Part shown: one piece after another, positions 44,160 through 54,600 of the stretch
Layout: each line of letters starts with the position of its first letter
Position numbering within the stretch: the first letter of the stretch is position 1
Assembly (NCBI GenBank): GCA_963853835.1
Contig: OY970830.1
Coordinates: 43,939,466-44,003,465 of the forward strand
Reading direction: 5' to 3'
Length of the DNA: 64,000 nucleotides
DNA from: Calendula officinalis
Lineage: Eukaryota; Streptophyta; Magnoliopsida; Asterales; Asteraceae
The notes under the pieces: model-generated
Database searches by the model: none
What the model was told of the DNA's origin: nothing
What the model saw: only the letters and a program-made list of their open reading frames with translations
Position numbers and translations under genes: made by a program

Positions 44160-44989
44160 ATTATATTAATCATATAATTAGCTAGATTTTGTGAAAAGTG
44201 GCAAAAATCAATTGTTTTTGTGTTTTTAAAATTCCGATCGGACAAAAACAAAAACCCTACGGGTTTTTTATTTTAATTTTCGGATTTTTATAAAAATGTG
44301 GGTTAAAATATGGTATTTTTGGAACCCTATTGTCACTTATTACAAAATCATATCAAAAAAAAAAAAATATTAATCCTGTTATTGTATTTTTTTTGATTAT
44401 TTGGCTTGGATTTTAATTTATTAATTCCATTTTTTATGATATGGCAAAACATGTATTTTTGCCATATCCCAAGCCAAAGTCTTGTCAATTGTTGCTAGTT
44501 TGTGCAAACCGATGAAAGCCTAGACCTTTGTGAATGAATGTGTTGATTGTTTGGTTGTTTGTTATTTCGGGAAAAGCCGTGTTTTTTGGCTTAATTGTTG
44601 TAATTTGTTTAATTTTTTCTTTTATTTTTTGGTGCCATTTTTTGGGGCAATTTGTAATGTAAAAGTCATAGAATAGATTGTATTTATTTTATCTTTTTAT
44701 TGTAAGTTGTTGACAAAAAATATTGAAGACCAATGAAGAAAACAACAAATTTCCGTCACAAAAGCGAGGGCTGTACGAAAACAGGTTTTCCAGAGGCATA
44801 CGGACTCCTTTTTGGGCGATTCAAAAGCCTAAAATGCTTGCAAAGTCGTGGGCTACAACTTTCCAGAAGGCCGGGAAGACCAACGAAGATTCCTTCAGTG
44901 ACTTTTCGGGCTTCAAAGTCTGCTGGAATTTTCTGGCAGATTACACTTTTTCACAATTTTGGGTTCTACTTGCTCAAGCATGTCTTGGA

Positions 44990-45001
44990 GCAAGTGGGAG
45001 C
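44990..45001 (+). other. Internal PPT-like string in the leader
   Basis: GCAAGTGGGAGC is identical over 12 bases to the string at the true polypurine tract (50740-50751). An 11-base version occurs at 48099-48109. Its role, if any, is unknown. Confidence 0.4.
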
Positions 45002-45870
45002 CCATTGGGTTTATGTAGGCCCGTTTGGGTTCATGTTGGCCCGTCCCCTAGTTTGACCCTTCGGTCCGTCGTGATGACTCACGTGACCGAACCTAGGATT
45101 TCATCGGTCGAGGTTTACACAAAATTTTGTTGCATGTTTATTCTTTGTTTGTGGTTGTTTTTCTTTTCTATTAGATACAAATAGTAAAACAAATTAAAAA
45201 ATGGTTTTTAGACACAAACATTAGAACATTCAAACCCTTAATCATCGATGATTACTAGTTAAACATTGATGATTAAACCTTTAATCTAAAAATCGTTTTG
45301 AGATTAAACTAAGTTTAAATATGATTTGAAACTTATCACTTAATAATCGCTAAAAGTTTTTACCGTTTATTACAAGACTTATGAAGTGGTATGAATGAAG
45401 TACATGATTCATTCATATCTTAAATAAAATTTTATTAAATTAAAATTTAACATACCTAAAATTTAAGTCACGCCGTCCAATCGGTTGTAAATCACTTGCT
45501 TCTATTTTTGAATTCACGTGAGACGTGGTTTGAATTTAGATCCGAGGTCATTATTCTCTACGGTGAGACCTAGATCTATTTTGACATGATTTCACATTGG
45601 ATGACTTAATCAAGTTAACGGTGAGACCTTGACTCGAGGCGAAGATGCGACAAACATGCCACTTGACCCTAGATGCTTGTTCACTAGGTGCCATGAAGTC
45701 CCATACCTCTAAGAGTTGCACTTGTAATGCAATTGTTGATCGTCACCTACCTATTGGATCTATCACCTCTAGCAGATCAACTGATGCGGTGATAGAAGCT
45801 CAATGGGATCTTAGTTTTTTAATTAAATTAATTGGGTAGTTAATTTATTAAAAGAAATTATTATTGAAAA

Positions 45871-45900
45871 TACTAATTAATGAACTTTGTAATTTTGTAG
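45871..45900 (+). promoter_or_regulatory. Candidate 3' splice site directly before the gag start
   Basis: A branch-point-like TACTAAT (45871-45877) is followed by a T-rich stretch and TTTTGTAG ending at 45900. The branch A is 24 bases from the AG, a normal plant distance. The gag ATG is the very next triplet. AT-rich leaders can produce such strings by chance, and no 5' donor could be fixed. Confidence 0.35.
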
Positions 45901-47910
45901 ATGACTTCAAACAATCAAACCCTAACACATACCACCATTCGTTCCGTTCTCGAAAAAGAGAAACTTGATGGAACGAACTTTGTGGACTGGTCTCGTAACC
46001 TAAGGATTGTCCTTAGGGCCGAGCATAAGTACCACCATTTGGAGGAGGCGCTACCCCCTGCCCCTGCTGCTACCGCCACTACTGCTGTTCGTACAGCCTA
46101 TACCAAAAGGTTTAACGAACAACAGGAAGTCGCCGCGCTTATGCTAGTGAGCATGATTCCCGAGATTCAAAAGAATCTCGAGGACCTCACTGCATTTGAT
46201 ATGATGCGTGAACTAACGGCCATGTATCAAAAGCAAGCCGAGCAGGAACTCTTTGACACTGTCAAAGCCTTCCACGCTTGCAAGCAGGAGGAGGGACAGT
46301 CTGTTAGCTCTTATCTCTTGAAGATGAAGAGCTACTTAGACCAAATGGAGAAGCTTGGTTACGCTATGCCGCACATCCTTGGGATTAGCTTGATTCTAAC
46401 GTCCCTCAACAAGGATTTTGCACCGTTTGTCATGACTTATCATATGCATAGTATGGGGAAGACTTTCGCCGAATTACATGCTATGCTGAAACAAACGGAA
46501 GCAAGCCTACCCAAGAAAACTCCGGCCCCTACTGTCCTTGCTATAAGGCAAGGAAAGATCCAAAAACCGAAACCGCAAGTAGTTGCTAAGGGCCATGGCA
46601 AGGGAAAGCAAGTTTACAAGCCCAAGCCAAAGGTTTCCCCACCTACTCGTAAGGAGCATCCCGCTAAGGAGCTTGCTTGCCATCACTGCGGTGAAACAGG
46701 CCATTGGAGGAGGAATTGTCCTGCCTACCTGGCAGAGTTGATGAAGAACAAAGCCAACAAGGTTGGCACATCAGGTATCTTCACAGTAGAACTATATGCT
46801 TTCCCTAAGAAATCATGGGTATATGACACTGGTTGTGGAACTCACATTTGTAATACCATGCAGGGTCTAAGGGGAAGTAGAAAGCTAAACCATGGAGCTT
46901 TGGACTTGTACGTGGGCAATGGAAATCGTGCACCGGTCGAAGCTATAGGAAGCTATGATTTAATCCTTCCTAGTGGTTTAATTATTGTATTAGACAATTG
47001 TCACTATGCGCCTAGTATTACTAGGGGTATAGTATCGCTTTCTTGTTTGTGGAATAATGGTTTTATTCATACTTTTACGGATTTTGGTATTTCAGTTTCA
47101 AAGGATAATGTTTTTTACTTTAATGCTATTCCTCGTGATGGTATCTTTGAGATTGACATGCATAATCGTATCACAAACAGTAGTTCTATTTATACATGTA
47201 GCAACAAGAAATCCAAGAAGAACTTGGATTCTACTTTCCTATGGCATTGTCGCCTTTGCCACGTTAACAAGAAACGCGTTTTGAAATTACAAAAGGATGG
47301 ACTTATAAAATCAGATGATTCTGAATCATTTGATAAATGTGTTTCTTGTATATCTGGTAAAATGGCGCGCAAGCCTTTCTCCCATGTAGGCGAAAGAGCC
47401 AATGATCTACTTGGACTCATACATACTGATGTATGTGGCCCTTTTAGAACTCGAACTAGGGAAGGTGCTACCTACTTCATTACTTTCACTGATGACTTTA
47501 GTCGTTATGGTTATGTTTACTTGATTAAACATAAACATGAAACCTTTGAAACGTTCAAAGCTTTCCAAAATGAAGTAGAAAATCAACTCGGCAAGAAGAT
47601 AAAGGCTCTCCGTTCTGATCGAGGAGGAGAGTACATGAGCCATGAGTTTCAAGACCATCTTAAGAATTGTGGGATTGTCTCACAATTCACTCCCCCTTAT
47701 ACACCACAGCATAATGGTGTATCAGAGAGGAGAAATCGCACCTTGCTTGACATGGTCCGATCGATGATGAGTCCTACCACTCTGCCTCTATCCTTTTGGG
47801 GTTATGCACTCAAATCGGCTGCTCGCATACTGATACGGTTCCCACCAAGAAGGTTGAAAAGACACCATATGAGATATGGCATGGGAAAGTCCCTAACTTG
47901 TCTTACTTGA
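45901..47910 (+). CDS. Copia Gag-protease-integrase polyprotein (frameshifted at its end)
   Basis: 669 codons from ATG 45901. The N-terminus has a Gag start typical of plant Copia (KLDGTNFVDWSRNLRIVL). Residues ~60-215 form the capsid-like Gag region. A zinc knuckle CX2CX4HX4C uses C260, C263, H268 and C273. The protease active site is D309-T310-G311. The integrase zinc domain uses H449, H454, C480 and C483. The catalytic triad is D510, D573 and E609, with DX35E spacing. Residues after about 643 are out of frame because one base is missing near 47830, giving a nonsense tail and stop at 47908-47910. All catalytic residues up to that point are present. Gag packages the RNA, protease cleaves the polyprotein and integrase inserts the cDNA. 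Confidence 0.93.
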   Translation: MTSNNQTLTHTTIRSVLEKEKLDGTNFVDWSRNLRIVLRAEHKYHHLEEALPPAPAATATTAVRTAYTKRFNEQQEVAALMLVSMIPEIQKNLEDLTAFDMMRELTAMYQKQAEQELFDTVKAFHACKQEEGQSVSSYLLKMKSYLDQMEKLGYAMPHILGISLILTSLNKDFAPFVMTYHMHSMGKTFAELHAMLKQTEASLPKKTPAPTVLAIRQGKIQKPKPQVVAKGHGKGKQVYKPKPKVSPPTRKEHPAKELACHHCGETGHWRRNCPAYLAELMKNKANKVGTSGIFTVELYAFPKKSWVYDTGCGTHICNTMQGLRGSRKLNHGALDLYVGNGNRAPVEAIGSYDLILPSGLIIVLDNCHYAPSITRGIVSLSCLWNNGFIHTFTDFGISVSKDNVFYFNAIPRDGIFEIDMHNRITNSSSIYTCSNKKSKKNLDSTFLWHCRLCHVNKKRVLKLQKDGLIKSDDSESFDKCVSCISGKMARKPFSHVGERANDLLGLIHTDVCGPFRTRTREGATYFITFTDDFSRYGYVYLIKHKHETFETFKAFQNEVENQLGKKIKALRSDRGGEYMSHEFQDHLKNCGIVSQFTPPYTPQHNGVSERRNRTLLDMVRSMMSPTTLPLSFWGYALKSAARILIRFPPRRLKRHHMRYGMGKSLTCLT

Positions 47911-49907
47911 AGGTTTGGGGTTGTGAGGCTCTCGTGAAACGAGACACGCCAAACAAACTTGAACCCAGAGCTGTCAAGTGCATCTTTATAGGATACCCTG
48001 AGGAAATGATGGGTTACTATTTCTACTACCCACCTGAGCAAAAGGTAATTATTGCTCGTTATGCTGAGTTTCTTGAGAGCAATCTCATTTCACAAGAAGC
48101 AAGTGGGAGTACCATCGACTTTGACGAGATTCCAAGCGATGAAGATGCACAACCTATTGTAGAGACTAGCGAACATCAAGATGAGGCTGAACATGAAACT
48201 GTTCCTGTTGCACCTCAAAATGATGTAGTCCCCGTTCGAAGGTCCACAAGGACACCTCATGCACCTGAACGATATGGTTTTCATGTCGATGCTGAAGAGC
48301 TAAGTTTAGGGGATCATAATGAACCCCCTAACTATCAAGCTGCATTATCAGATTCTGAATCTGACAAATGGCTTGATGCTATGAACGCGGAAATGCAATC
48401 CATGAAGGATAACCAAGTATGGACTTTGGTTGATCTTCCTCCTAACAGTAAGACTGTTGGTAGGAAGTGGCTCTTCAAGAAGAAGACCGACATGGATGGC
48501 AACGTACACACCTATAAAGCTCGATTGGTAGCAAAAGGTTACACTCAAACCTACGGGATTGACTATGACGAAACCTTCTCGCCTGTTGCCGACGTTAGAG
48601 CTATTAGGATTGTCATAGCCATAGCAGCGTACTATGACTATGAGATTTGGCAAATGGATGTTAAAACTGCTTTCTTAAATGGACACCTTGATGAAGATGT
48701 CTATATGGTTCAGCCTGAGGGTTTTGTTAATACAAAACACCCAAAGAAAGTAAGTAAGCTTCAAAGGTCCATTTATGGACTAAAGCAAGCATCCAGAAGT
48801 TGCAACAAAAGATTCGACGAGGAAGTCAAAACGTTTGGTTTTACTCAGAATCCCGACGAGCCATGTGTATATGTAAGAGCTAGTGGGAGCATTGTCGTCT
48901 TTCTAATCCTATATGTCGATGACATACTACTCATAGGAAATAACATTCCAATGCTACAAGATGTAAAATCCTGGCTTGGGAAGTGCTTCGCTATGAAGGA
49001 TCTTGGGGAAGCGGCATATATACTTGGTATAAAGATCTATCGAGATCGATCAAAGCGGTTAATCGGACTAAGTCAAAGTACGTACATTGATAAGATTCTA
49101 AAACGGTTTAGAATGGATGCTTCCAAACGTGGAAGTCTCCCTATGCAACACAATGTACACTTGAGTAAGACTCAAGGACCGTCCTCACCTGATGAGATGA
49201 AACGTATGCGTGATGTCCCCTATGCCTCGGCAGTAGGATCTATCATGTATGCTGTGCTGTGCACAAGACCTGATGTAGCGTTCTCACAGAACCTTACAAG
49301 CCGATATCAACAGAATCCAGGTGAGAGTCACTGGACTGCTGTTAAGAACATACTGAAGTATCTTAGGAATACTAAAGATATGTTTCTTGTGTATGGTGGT
49401 GAACCTCAAAATGAGCTAAGCGTTACTTGTTATTCTGACGCTAGTTTTGAGACTGATAGAGATGATTCCAAATCTCAAACGGGGTATGTTTTCGTTTTGA
49501 ACGGAGGCGCTGTTGATTGGAAAAGTGCGAAGCAGAGCACTATCGCCATGTCTTCTACAGAAGCTGAATACATTGGAACTACTGAAGCTGCAATGGAAGC
49601 TGTTTGGATGAGGAAATTCATTTCTGGGCTTGGAGTTGTCCCCAGTAATGAAAGACCTATGGATATGTACTGTGATAACACAGGTGCTATCATCATTGCC
49701 AACGAACCCGGTGCTCAGAAAGGCGCCAGACATTACCGGAGGAAGGTTCACTACATTAGAGATGCGATCCTAATGGGAGATGTACGCTTGCTCAAAGTTC
49801 ATACAGATGACAACTTAGCTGACCCCTTCACGAAGCCAATTCCATGTACCAAACATATTGAGCATGCTAGAAACATTGGGCTTCGACCAGCTAGTAGTTT
49901 CATGTAA
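47796..49907 (+). CDS. Copia reverse transcriptase-RNase H (downstream of the frameshift)
   Basis: 703 codons from the first ATG in this frame; the true thread joins from the upstream frame at about 47830, so the first ~12 residues are probably not native. TPYEIWHGKVPNLSYLKVWG is the conserved C-terminal part of integrase. An acidic linker (~100-180) follows. RT begins near residue 195 (WLDAMNAEMQSM), with the first catalytic Asp in QMDVKTAFLNG (D288) and YVDD at 373-376. RNase H acidic residues are D548 (CYSDAS), E589 (SSTEAEYIG) and D627 (YCDNTG). The frame ends with TAA? no: its stop codon closes at 49907, after ASSFM. RT and RNase H look intact; without a readthrough they would not be made as part of the polyprotein. 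Confidence 0.93.
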   Translation: MGLCTQIGCSHTDTVPTKKVEKTPYEIWHGKVPNLSYLKVWGCEALVKRDTPNKLEPRAVKCIFIGYPEEMMGYYFYYPPEQKVIIARYAEFLESNLISQEASGSTIDFDEIPSDEDAQPIVETSEHQDEAEHETVPVAPQNDVVPVRRSTRTPHAPERYGFHVDAEELSLGDHNEPPNYQAALSDSESDKWLDAMNAEMQSMKDNQVWTLVDLPPNSKTVGRKWLFKKKTDMDGNVHTYKARLVAKGYTQTYGIDYDETFSPVADVRAIRIVIAIAAYYDYEIWQMDVKTAFLNGHLDEDVYMVQPEGFVNTKHPKKVSKLQRSIYGLKQASRSCNKRFDEEVKTFGFTQNPDEPCVYVRASGSIVVFLILYVDDILLIGNNIPMLQDVKSWLGKCFAMKDLGEAAYILGIKIYRDRSKRLIGLSQSTYIDKILKRFRMDASKRGSLPMQHNVHLSKTQGPSSPDEMKRMRDVPYASAVGSIMYAVLCTRPDVAFSQNLTSRYQQNPGESHWTAVKNILKYLRNTKDMFLVYGGEPQNELSVTCYSDASFETDRDDSKSQTGYVFVLNGGAVDWKSAKQSTIAMSSTEAEYIGTTEAAMEAVWMRKFISGLGVVPSNERPMDMYCDNTGAIIIANEPGAQKGARHYRRKVHYIRDAILMGDVRLLKVHTDDNLADPFTKPIPCTKHIEHARNIGLRPASSFM
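48099..48109 (+). other. Internal PPT-like string at the integrase/RT junction
   Basis: GCAAGTGGGAG matches 11 bases of the 3' PPT region and lies between integrase and RT coding. Ty1 of yeast and lentiviruses use a second, central PPT in pol. The position is suggestive, but the purine run itself is short. Confidence 0.35.
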
Positions 49908-50739
49908 TCTGTTTTAGTATTTGGATAATGGAACATTGAGCAGTATTTATTGGAATAAATTGATATATTTGATATGATCGTTTTTATATGAATATCTACT
50001 GTGTTCTATATTTGCATGTTTATATCCATGAATATTTACTGCGTTTTTTATTCTAAATTGTCCATTGTCATGATTAATAATATGGGAATATTATTAAGAC
50101 AAATCTGAGGGCATTGATGACATTATCTTAGTATGACTAAGGATGATGAAATCAAACTCACATGTTGTTCATAATGATGCACAATTGGACTGACCCAACC
50201 TAAGAGAAATCACTTCCTGGATTTATGTCACAAGTGAATCTCACAAAGGCTTTGTCACTTATCCTCTGACTTGAGATGCAAGTTGGTTTGTGTATGTAGA
50301 GGGGCAAACTTTGATATGGTTAAACGCTGACCTGAATAAGGCTGCTATAACAACCATTATCGGGTTTGTCATTAAGCATATGACAGACACGTGCAGTCAA
50401 TAAAGAATTTGTTCCTCCACACATGTGGATTAGATGCTACTGGGCCCCTCGATGATTTTGAATAGATGTATGTGTGGCCACACCCAAAAGGTAATCAAGA
50501 TGAATCTTGATTGGTTTTGGTAATCTACTTCATTATATAGATCGAGAAACAGAATCGTTGAAATTTTAGGTTGACATTAATCCTTGTCTAAAATTCAACA
50601 CAATATCAGTAACAAAAGGATAACTGCTCGAAAAACTTTGAACAAAGATTTTATGAAACTCCTCATGTACTTCTAGGGGCATTGGCGGGTTGCTAGACTC
50701 TAACCTTTGCTTGTATAACTACTTGTTGTTATCACGTGC
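49908..50739 (+). other. 3' untranslated segment of the Copia element
   Basis: About 830 bp between the RNase H stop and the PPT. It is AT-rich with no open frame of note and no envelope-like sequence. AATAAA occurs at 50399-50404, but polyadenylation is expected in the LTR. I see no other feature. Confidence 0.75.
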
Positions 50740-50751
50740 GCAAGTGGGAGC
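50740..50751 (+). other. Polypurine tract
   Basis: GCAAGTGGGAGC lies directly against the 3' LTR start (TGTTGG at 50752). AAGTGGGAG is a common plant Copia plus-strand primer sequence. Confidence 0.85.
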
Positions 50752-51479
50752 TGTTGGAATATGCTTCACGCGTATAACATATAGTTATATGGCTAGTTGT
50801 TTGTGAGCCTAAAGGGTCACACACTTATACACCAAACATCATTAAATATATGTAATATAATTAGTGTAATTATATTATTTATATAAGTTAACCAAGTAAA
50901 GTTTTGTGTTAATTTGTTAAGTATGAAACTTAGTTGGTATGTCAAAAAGGAGAACTAAGAAGTAAGGGACCTAAGTGCAAATATGAATTAGGAAACATGG
51001 GAGAATTAGGCATGTTAATTAAAACCCCTAATTCCCCCATATGACCATATTGATTCAGCCGTTTAAACAAATCAAAAGAGAATAAAAAGGATTTTTGCTT
51101 TGGGGGTTGGGGAATATATACGCACAAAACACAATCACAAAGTATAAGTCCTCCTCTTTTGCTTCTGTTTTGACGTGAACATTTTAAGGCACTTTGGTTC
51201 TTGTTTCTTCCTTGTTTGGCTCTTGACTAGCATCAATTGGTGTTCAAGAAGGTGTAGTGTGGATTTCTTTTAGAGGTATTCTTGTTGAATACTTGGTTTC
51301 AATCCATCACCAACTCCATCCGATTTCATAATAATCAAAGGCAACTAGGGTATGAATTCTTATGCCATTCTCTTTGATTTTCTTTTAGTTTAATTGTATG
51401 ATTGATATCAAGATCCGTTCATGGTGATTAAATCTTTCTGCTGCGTTTTGGTTCTTGTTTTAACCGAAAATCACCATTA
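50752..51479 (+). repeat. 3' LTR
   Basis: 728 bp, starting TGTTGGAATA and ending ATCACCATTA. It differs from the 5' LTR only at 50761, 50967 and 51439, with no indel. It is followed by CCTTG (51480-51484) and then typical heptamers. Confidence 0.95.
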
Positions 51480-51484
51480 CCTTG
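51480..51484. repeat. Copia target-site duplication, right
   Basis: CCTTG, matching 43412-43416 exactly, and the first bases of the right satellite arm. Confidence 0.93.
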
Positions 51485-51659
51485 TGCCTTGAGCCTTGAG
51501 CCTTGATCCTTGAGCCTTGAGCCTTGAGCCTTGAGCCTTGAGCCTTGAGCCTTGAGCCTTGAGCCTTGAGCCTTGTGCCTTGAGCCTTGAGCCTTGAGCC
51601 TTGAGCCTTGAGCCTTGAGCCTTGAGCCTTGAGCATTGAGCCTAGAGCCTTGAGCCTTG

Positions 51660-54600
51660 AGCCTTGAGCATTGAGCACTGAGCCTAGAGCCTTGAGCCTT
51701 GAGCCTTGAGCCTTTAGCCTTGATCCTTGATCCTTGGTCCTTGAGCCTTGAGCCTTGTGCCAACCCTGACCCTTGACCCTTGAGCGTTGAGCCTTGAGCG
51801 ATGAGCCTTAAGCATGGAGCCTGGAGCCTTGAGCCTTCAGCCTTGAGCCTTGAGCCTTGAGCCTTGAGCCTTGAGCCTGAAGCCTTGAGCCTTGAGCCTT
51901 GAGCCTTGAGCCTTGAGCCTTGAGCCTTGAGCCTTGAGCCTTGAGCCTTAAGCATTGAGCCTTGAGCCTTGAGCCTTGAGCCTTGAGCCTTGAGCATTGA
52001 GCATTGAGCCTAGAGCCTTGAGCCTTGAGCCTTTAGCATTGAGCCTTGATCCTTGGTTCTTGAGCCTTGAGCCTGGAGCCTTGAGCCTTGAGCATTGAGC
52101 CTAGAGCCTTGAGGCTTGAGACTTTAGCCTTGAGCCTTGAGCCTTGAGCCTTGATCCTTGGTCCTTGAGCTTTGAGCCTTGAGCCTTGTGCCTTAAAACT
52201 TAAGCCCTGACCCTTGACCCTTGAGCATTGAGCCTTGAGCGATGAGCCTTAAGCCTGGAGCCTAGAGCCTTGAGCCTTGAGCCTTGAGCCTTGAGCCTTG
52301 AGCCTTGTGCCTTGAGCCTTGATCCTTGAGCATTGAGCCTTGCGCGTTTAGCCTTGAGCCTTGAGCCTTTGGCCTTGAGCCTTGAGCCTTGAGCTCTGAG
52401 CCTTGAGCTCTGCGCCTTGAGCCTTGACCCTTGACCCTTAAGCCTTGACCCTTAAGCCTTGACCCTTGAGCCTTTTTCCTGAAGCCTTGAGCCTTGAGCC
52501 TTGAGCCTTGAGCCTTGAGCTTTGAGCCTTGAGCCTTGAGCCTTGAGCCTTGTGCCTTGAGCATTGAGCCTTGAGCCTTGAGCCTTGTGCCTTGAGCCTT
52601 GAGCCTTGAGCCTTGAGCCTTGAGCCTTGAGCCTTGAGCCTTGAGCATTGAGCCTAGAGCCTTGAGCCTTGAGCATTGAGCATTGAGCCTAGAGCCTTGA
52701 GCCTTGAGCCTTGAGCCTTGAGCCTTTAGCCTTGAGCCATGATCCTTGGTCCTTGAGCCTTGAGCCTTGTGCCTTGACCCTTGAGCCCTGACCCTTGAGC
52801 CTTGACCCTTGAGCCTTGAGCGATGAGCCTTGGACCTTGAGGCTTGAGCCTTTAGCCTTTAGCCTTTAGCCTTGAGCCTTGATCCTTGGTCTTTGAGCCT
52901 TGAGCCTTGTGCCTTAAAACTTGAACACTGACCCTTGACCCTTGAGCGTTGAGCCTTGAGCGATGAGCCTTAAGCATGGAGCCTGGAGCCTTGAGCCTTC
53001 AGCCTTGAGCCTTGAGCCTTGAGCCTTGAGCCTTGAGCCTTGAGCCTTGAGCCTTGAGCCTTGAGCCTTGTGCCTTGAGCCTTGAGCCTTAAGCCTTGTG
53101 CCTTGAGCCTTGAGCCTTGAGCCTTTAGCCTTTAGCCTTTAGCCTTGAGCCTTCATCCTTGGTCTTTGAGCCTTGAGCCTTGTGCCTTAAAACTTGAACC
53201 CTGACCCTTGACCCTTGAGCGTTGAGCCTTGAGCGATGAGCCTTAAGCATGGAGCCTGGAGCCTTGAGCCTTCAGCCTTGAGCCTTGAGCCTTGAGCCTT
53301 GAGCCTTGAGCCTTGAGCCTTGAGCCTTGAGCCTTGTGCCTTGAGCCTTGAGCCTTAAGCCTTGTGCCTTGAGCCTTGAGCCTTGAGCCTTGAGCCTTGA
53401 GCCTTGAGCCTTTAGCCTTGAGCATTGAGCCTAGAGCCTTGAGCCTTGAGCCTTGAGCATTGAGCACTGAGCCTAGAGCCTTGAGCCTTGAGCCTTGAGC
53501 CTTTAGCCTTGAGCCTTGATCCTTGGTCCTTGAGCCTTGAGCCTTGTGCCAACCCTGACCCTTGACCCTTGAGCGTTGAGCCTTGAGCGATGAGCCTTAA
53601 GCATGGAGCCTGGAGCCTTGAGCCTTCAGCCTTGAGCCTTGAGCCTTGAGCCTTGAGCCTTGAGCCTGAAGCCTTGAGCCTTGAGCCTTGAGCCTTGAGC
53701 CTTGAGCCTTGAGCCTTGAGCCTTAAGCATTGAGCCTTGAGCCTTGAGCCTTGAGCCTTGAGCCTTGAGCATTGAGCATTGAGCCTAGAGCCTTGAGCCT
53801 TGAGCCTTTAGCATTGAGCCTTGATCCTTGGTTCTTGAGCCTTGAGCCTGGAGCCTTGAGCCTTGAGCATTGAGCCTAGAGCCTTGAGGCTTGAGACTTT
53901 AGCCTTGAGCCTTGAGCCTTGAGCCTTGATCCTTGGTCCTTGAGCTTTGAGCCTTGAGCCTTGTGCCTTAAAACTTAAGCCCTGACCCTTGACCCTTGAG
54001 CATTGAGCCTTGAGCGATGAGCCTTAAGCCTGGAGCCTAGAGCCTTGAGCCTTGAGCCTTGAGCCTTGAGCCTTGAGCCTTGTGCCTTGAGCCTTGATCC
54101 TTGAGCATTGAGCCTTGCGCGTTTAGCCTTGAGCCTTGAGCCTTTGGCCTTGAGCCTTGAGCCTTGAGCTCTGAGCCTTGAGCTCTGCGCCTTGAGCCTT
54201 GACCCTTGACCCTTAAGCCTTGACCCTTAAGCCTTGACCCTTGAGCCTTTTTCCTGAAGCCTTGAGCCTTGAGCCTTGAGCCTTGAGCCTTGAGCTTTGA
54301 GCCTTGAGCCTTGAGCCTTGAGCCTTGTGCCTTGAGCATTGAGCCTTGAGCCTTGAGCCTTGTGCCTTGAGCCTTGAGCCTTGAGCCTTGAGCCTTGAGC
54401 CTTGAGCCTTGAGCATTGAGCCTAGAGCCTTGAGCCTTGAGCATTGAGCATTGAGCCTAGAGCCTTGAGCCTTGAGCCTTGAGCCTTGAGCCTTTAGCCT
54501 TGAGCCATGATCCTTGGTCCTTGAGCCTTGAGCCTTGTGCCTTGACCCTTGAGCCCTGACCCTTGAGCCTTGACCCTTGAGCCTTGAGCGATGAGCCTTG

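Larger units (their letters stand above)
44145..45900 (+). other. Long 5' leader of the Copia element
   Basis: This 1.76-kb segment between the 5' LTR and the gag ATG is AT-rich at both ends, with a more GC-rich island at ~44740-45120. Open frames inside (the longest 44723-45184) show no recognisable domain and overlap one another, so I do not call them genes. The last 30 bases look like an intron 3' end (TACTAAT at 45871-45877, AG at 45899-45900 immediately before ATG). The leader may therefore be partly spliced out. Confidence 0.7.
43417..51479 (+). mobile_element. Ty1/Copia LTR retrotransposon inserted in the satellite (8,063 bp)
   Basis: Two 728-bp LTRs, a 5-bp target duplication, a PBS one base after the 5' LTR and a PPT directly before the 3' LTR delimit the element exactly. 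The internal order Gag, CCHC knuckle, aspartic protease, integrase, RT, RNase H is diagnostic of Copia (in Gypsy, integrase follows RNase H). The LTRs differ at three positions: 43426/50761 (G/A), 43632/50967 (T/G) and 44104/51439 (C/T), about 0.4%. The polyprotein is split by one frameshift near 47830, so this copy is probably not autonomous unless that base is a sequencing error. The 5' leader is unusually long (~1.76 kb). I cannot assign the lineage with confidence. Confidence 0.96.

Noticed and set aside
44723..45184. 153-codon frame in the Copia leader
   Set aside because: No domain, overlapped by another frame (44733-45056), and placed in the untranslated leader.
49908..50739. Envelope-like gene in the 3' segment of the Copia element
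   Set aside because: No open frame of useful length and no membrane-type sequence there.
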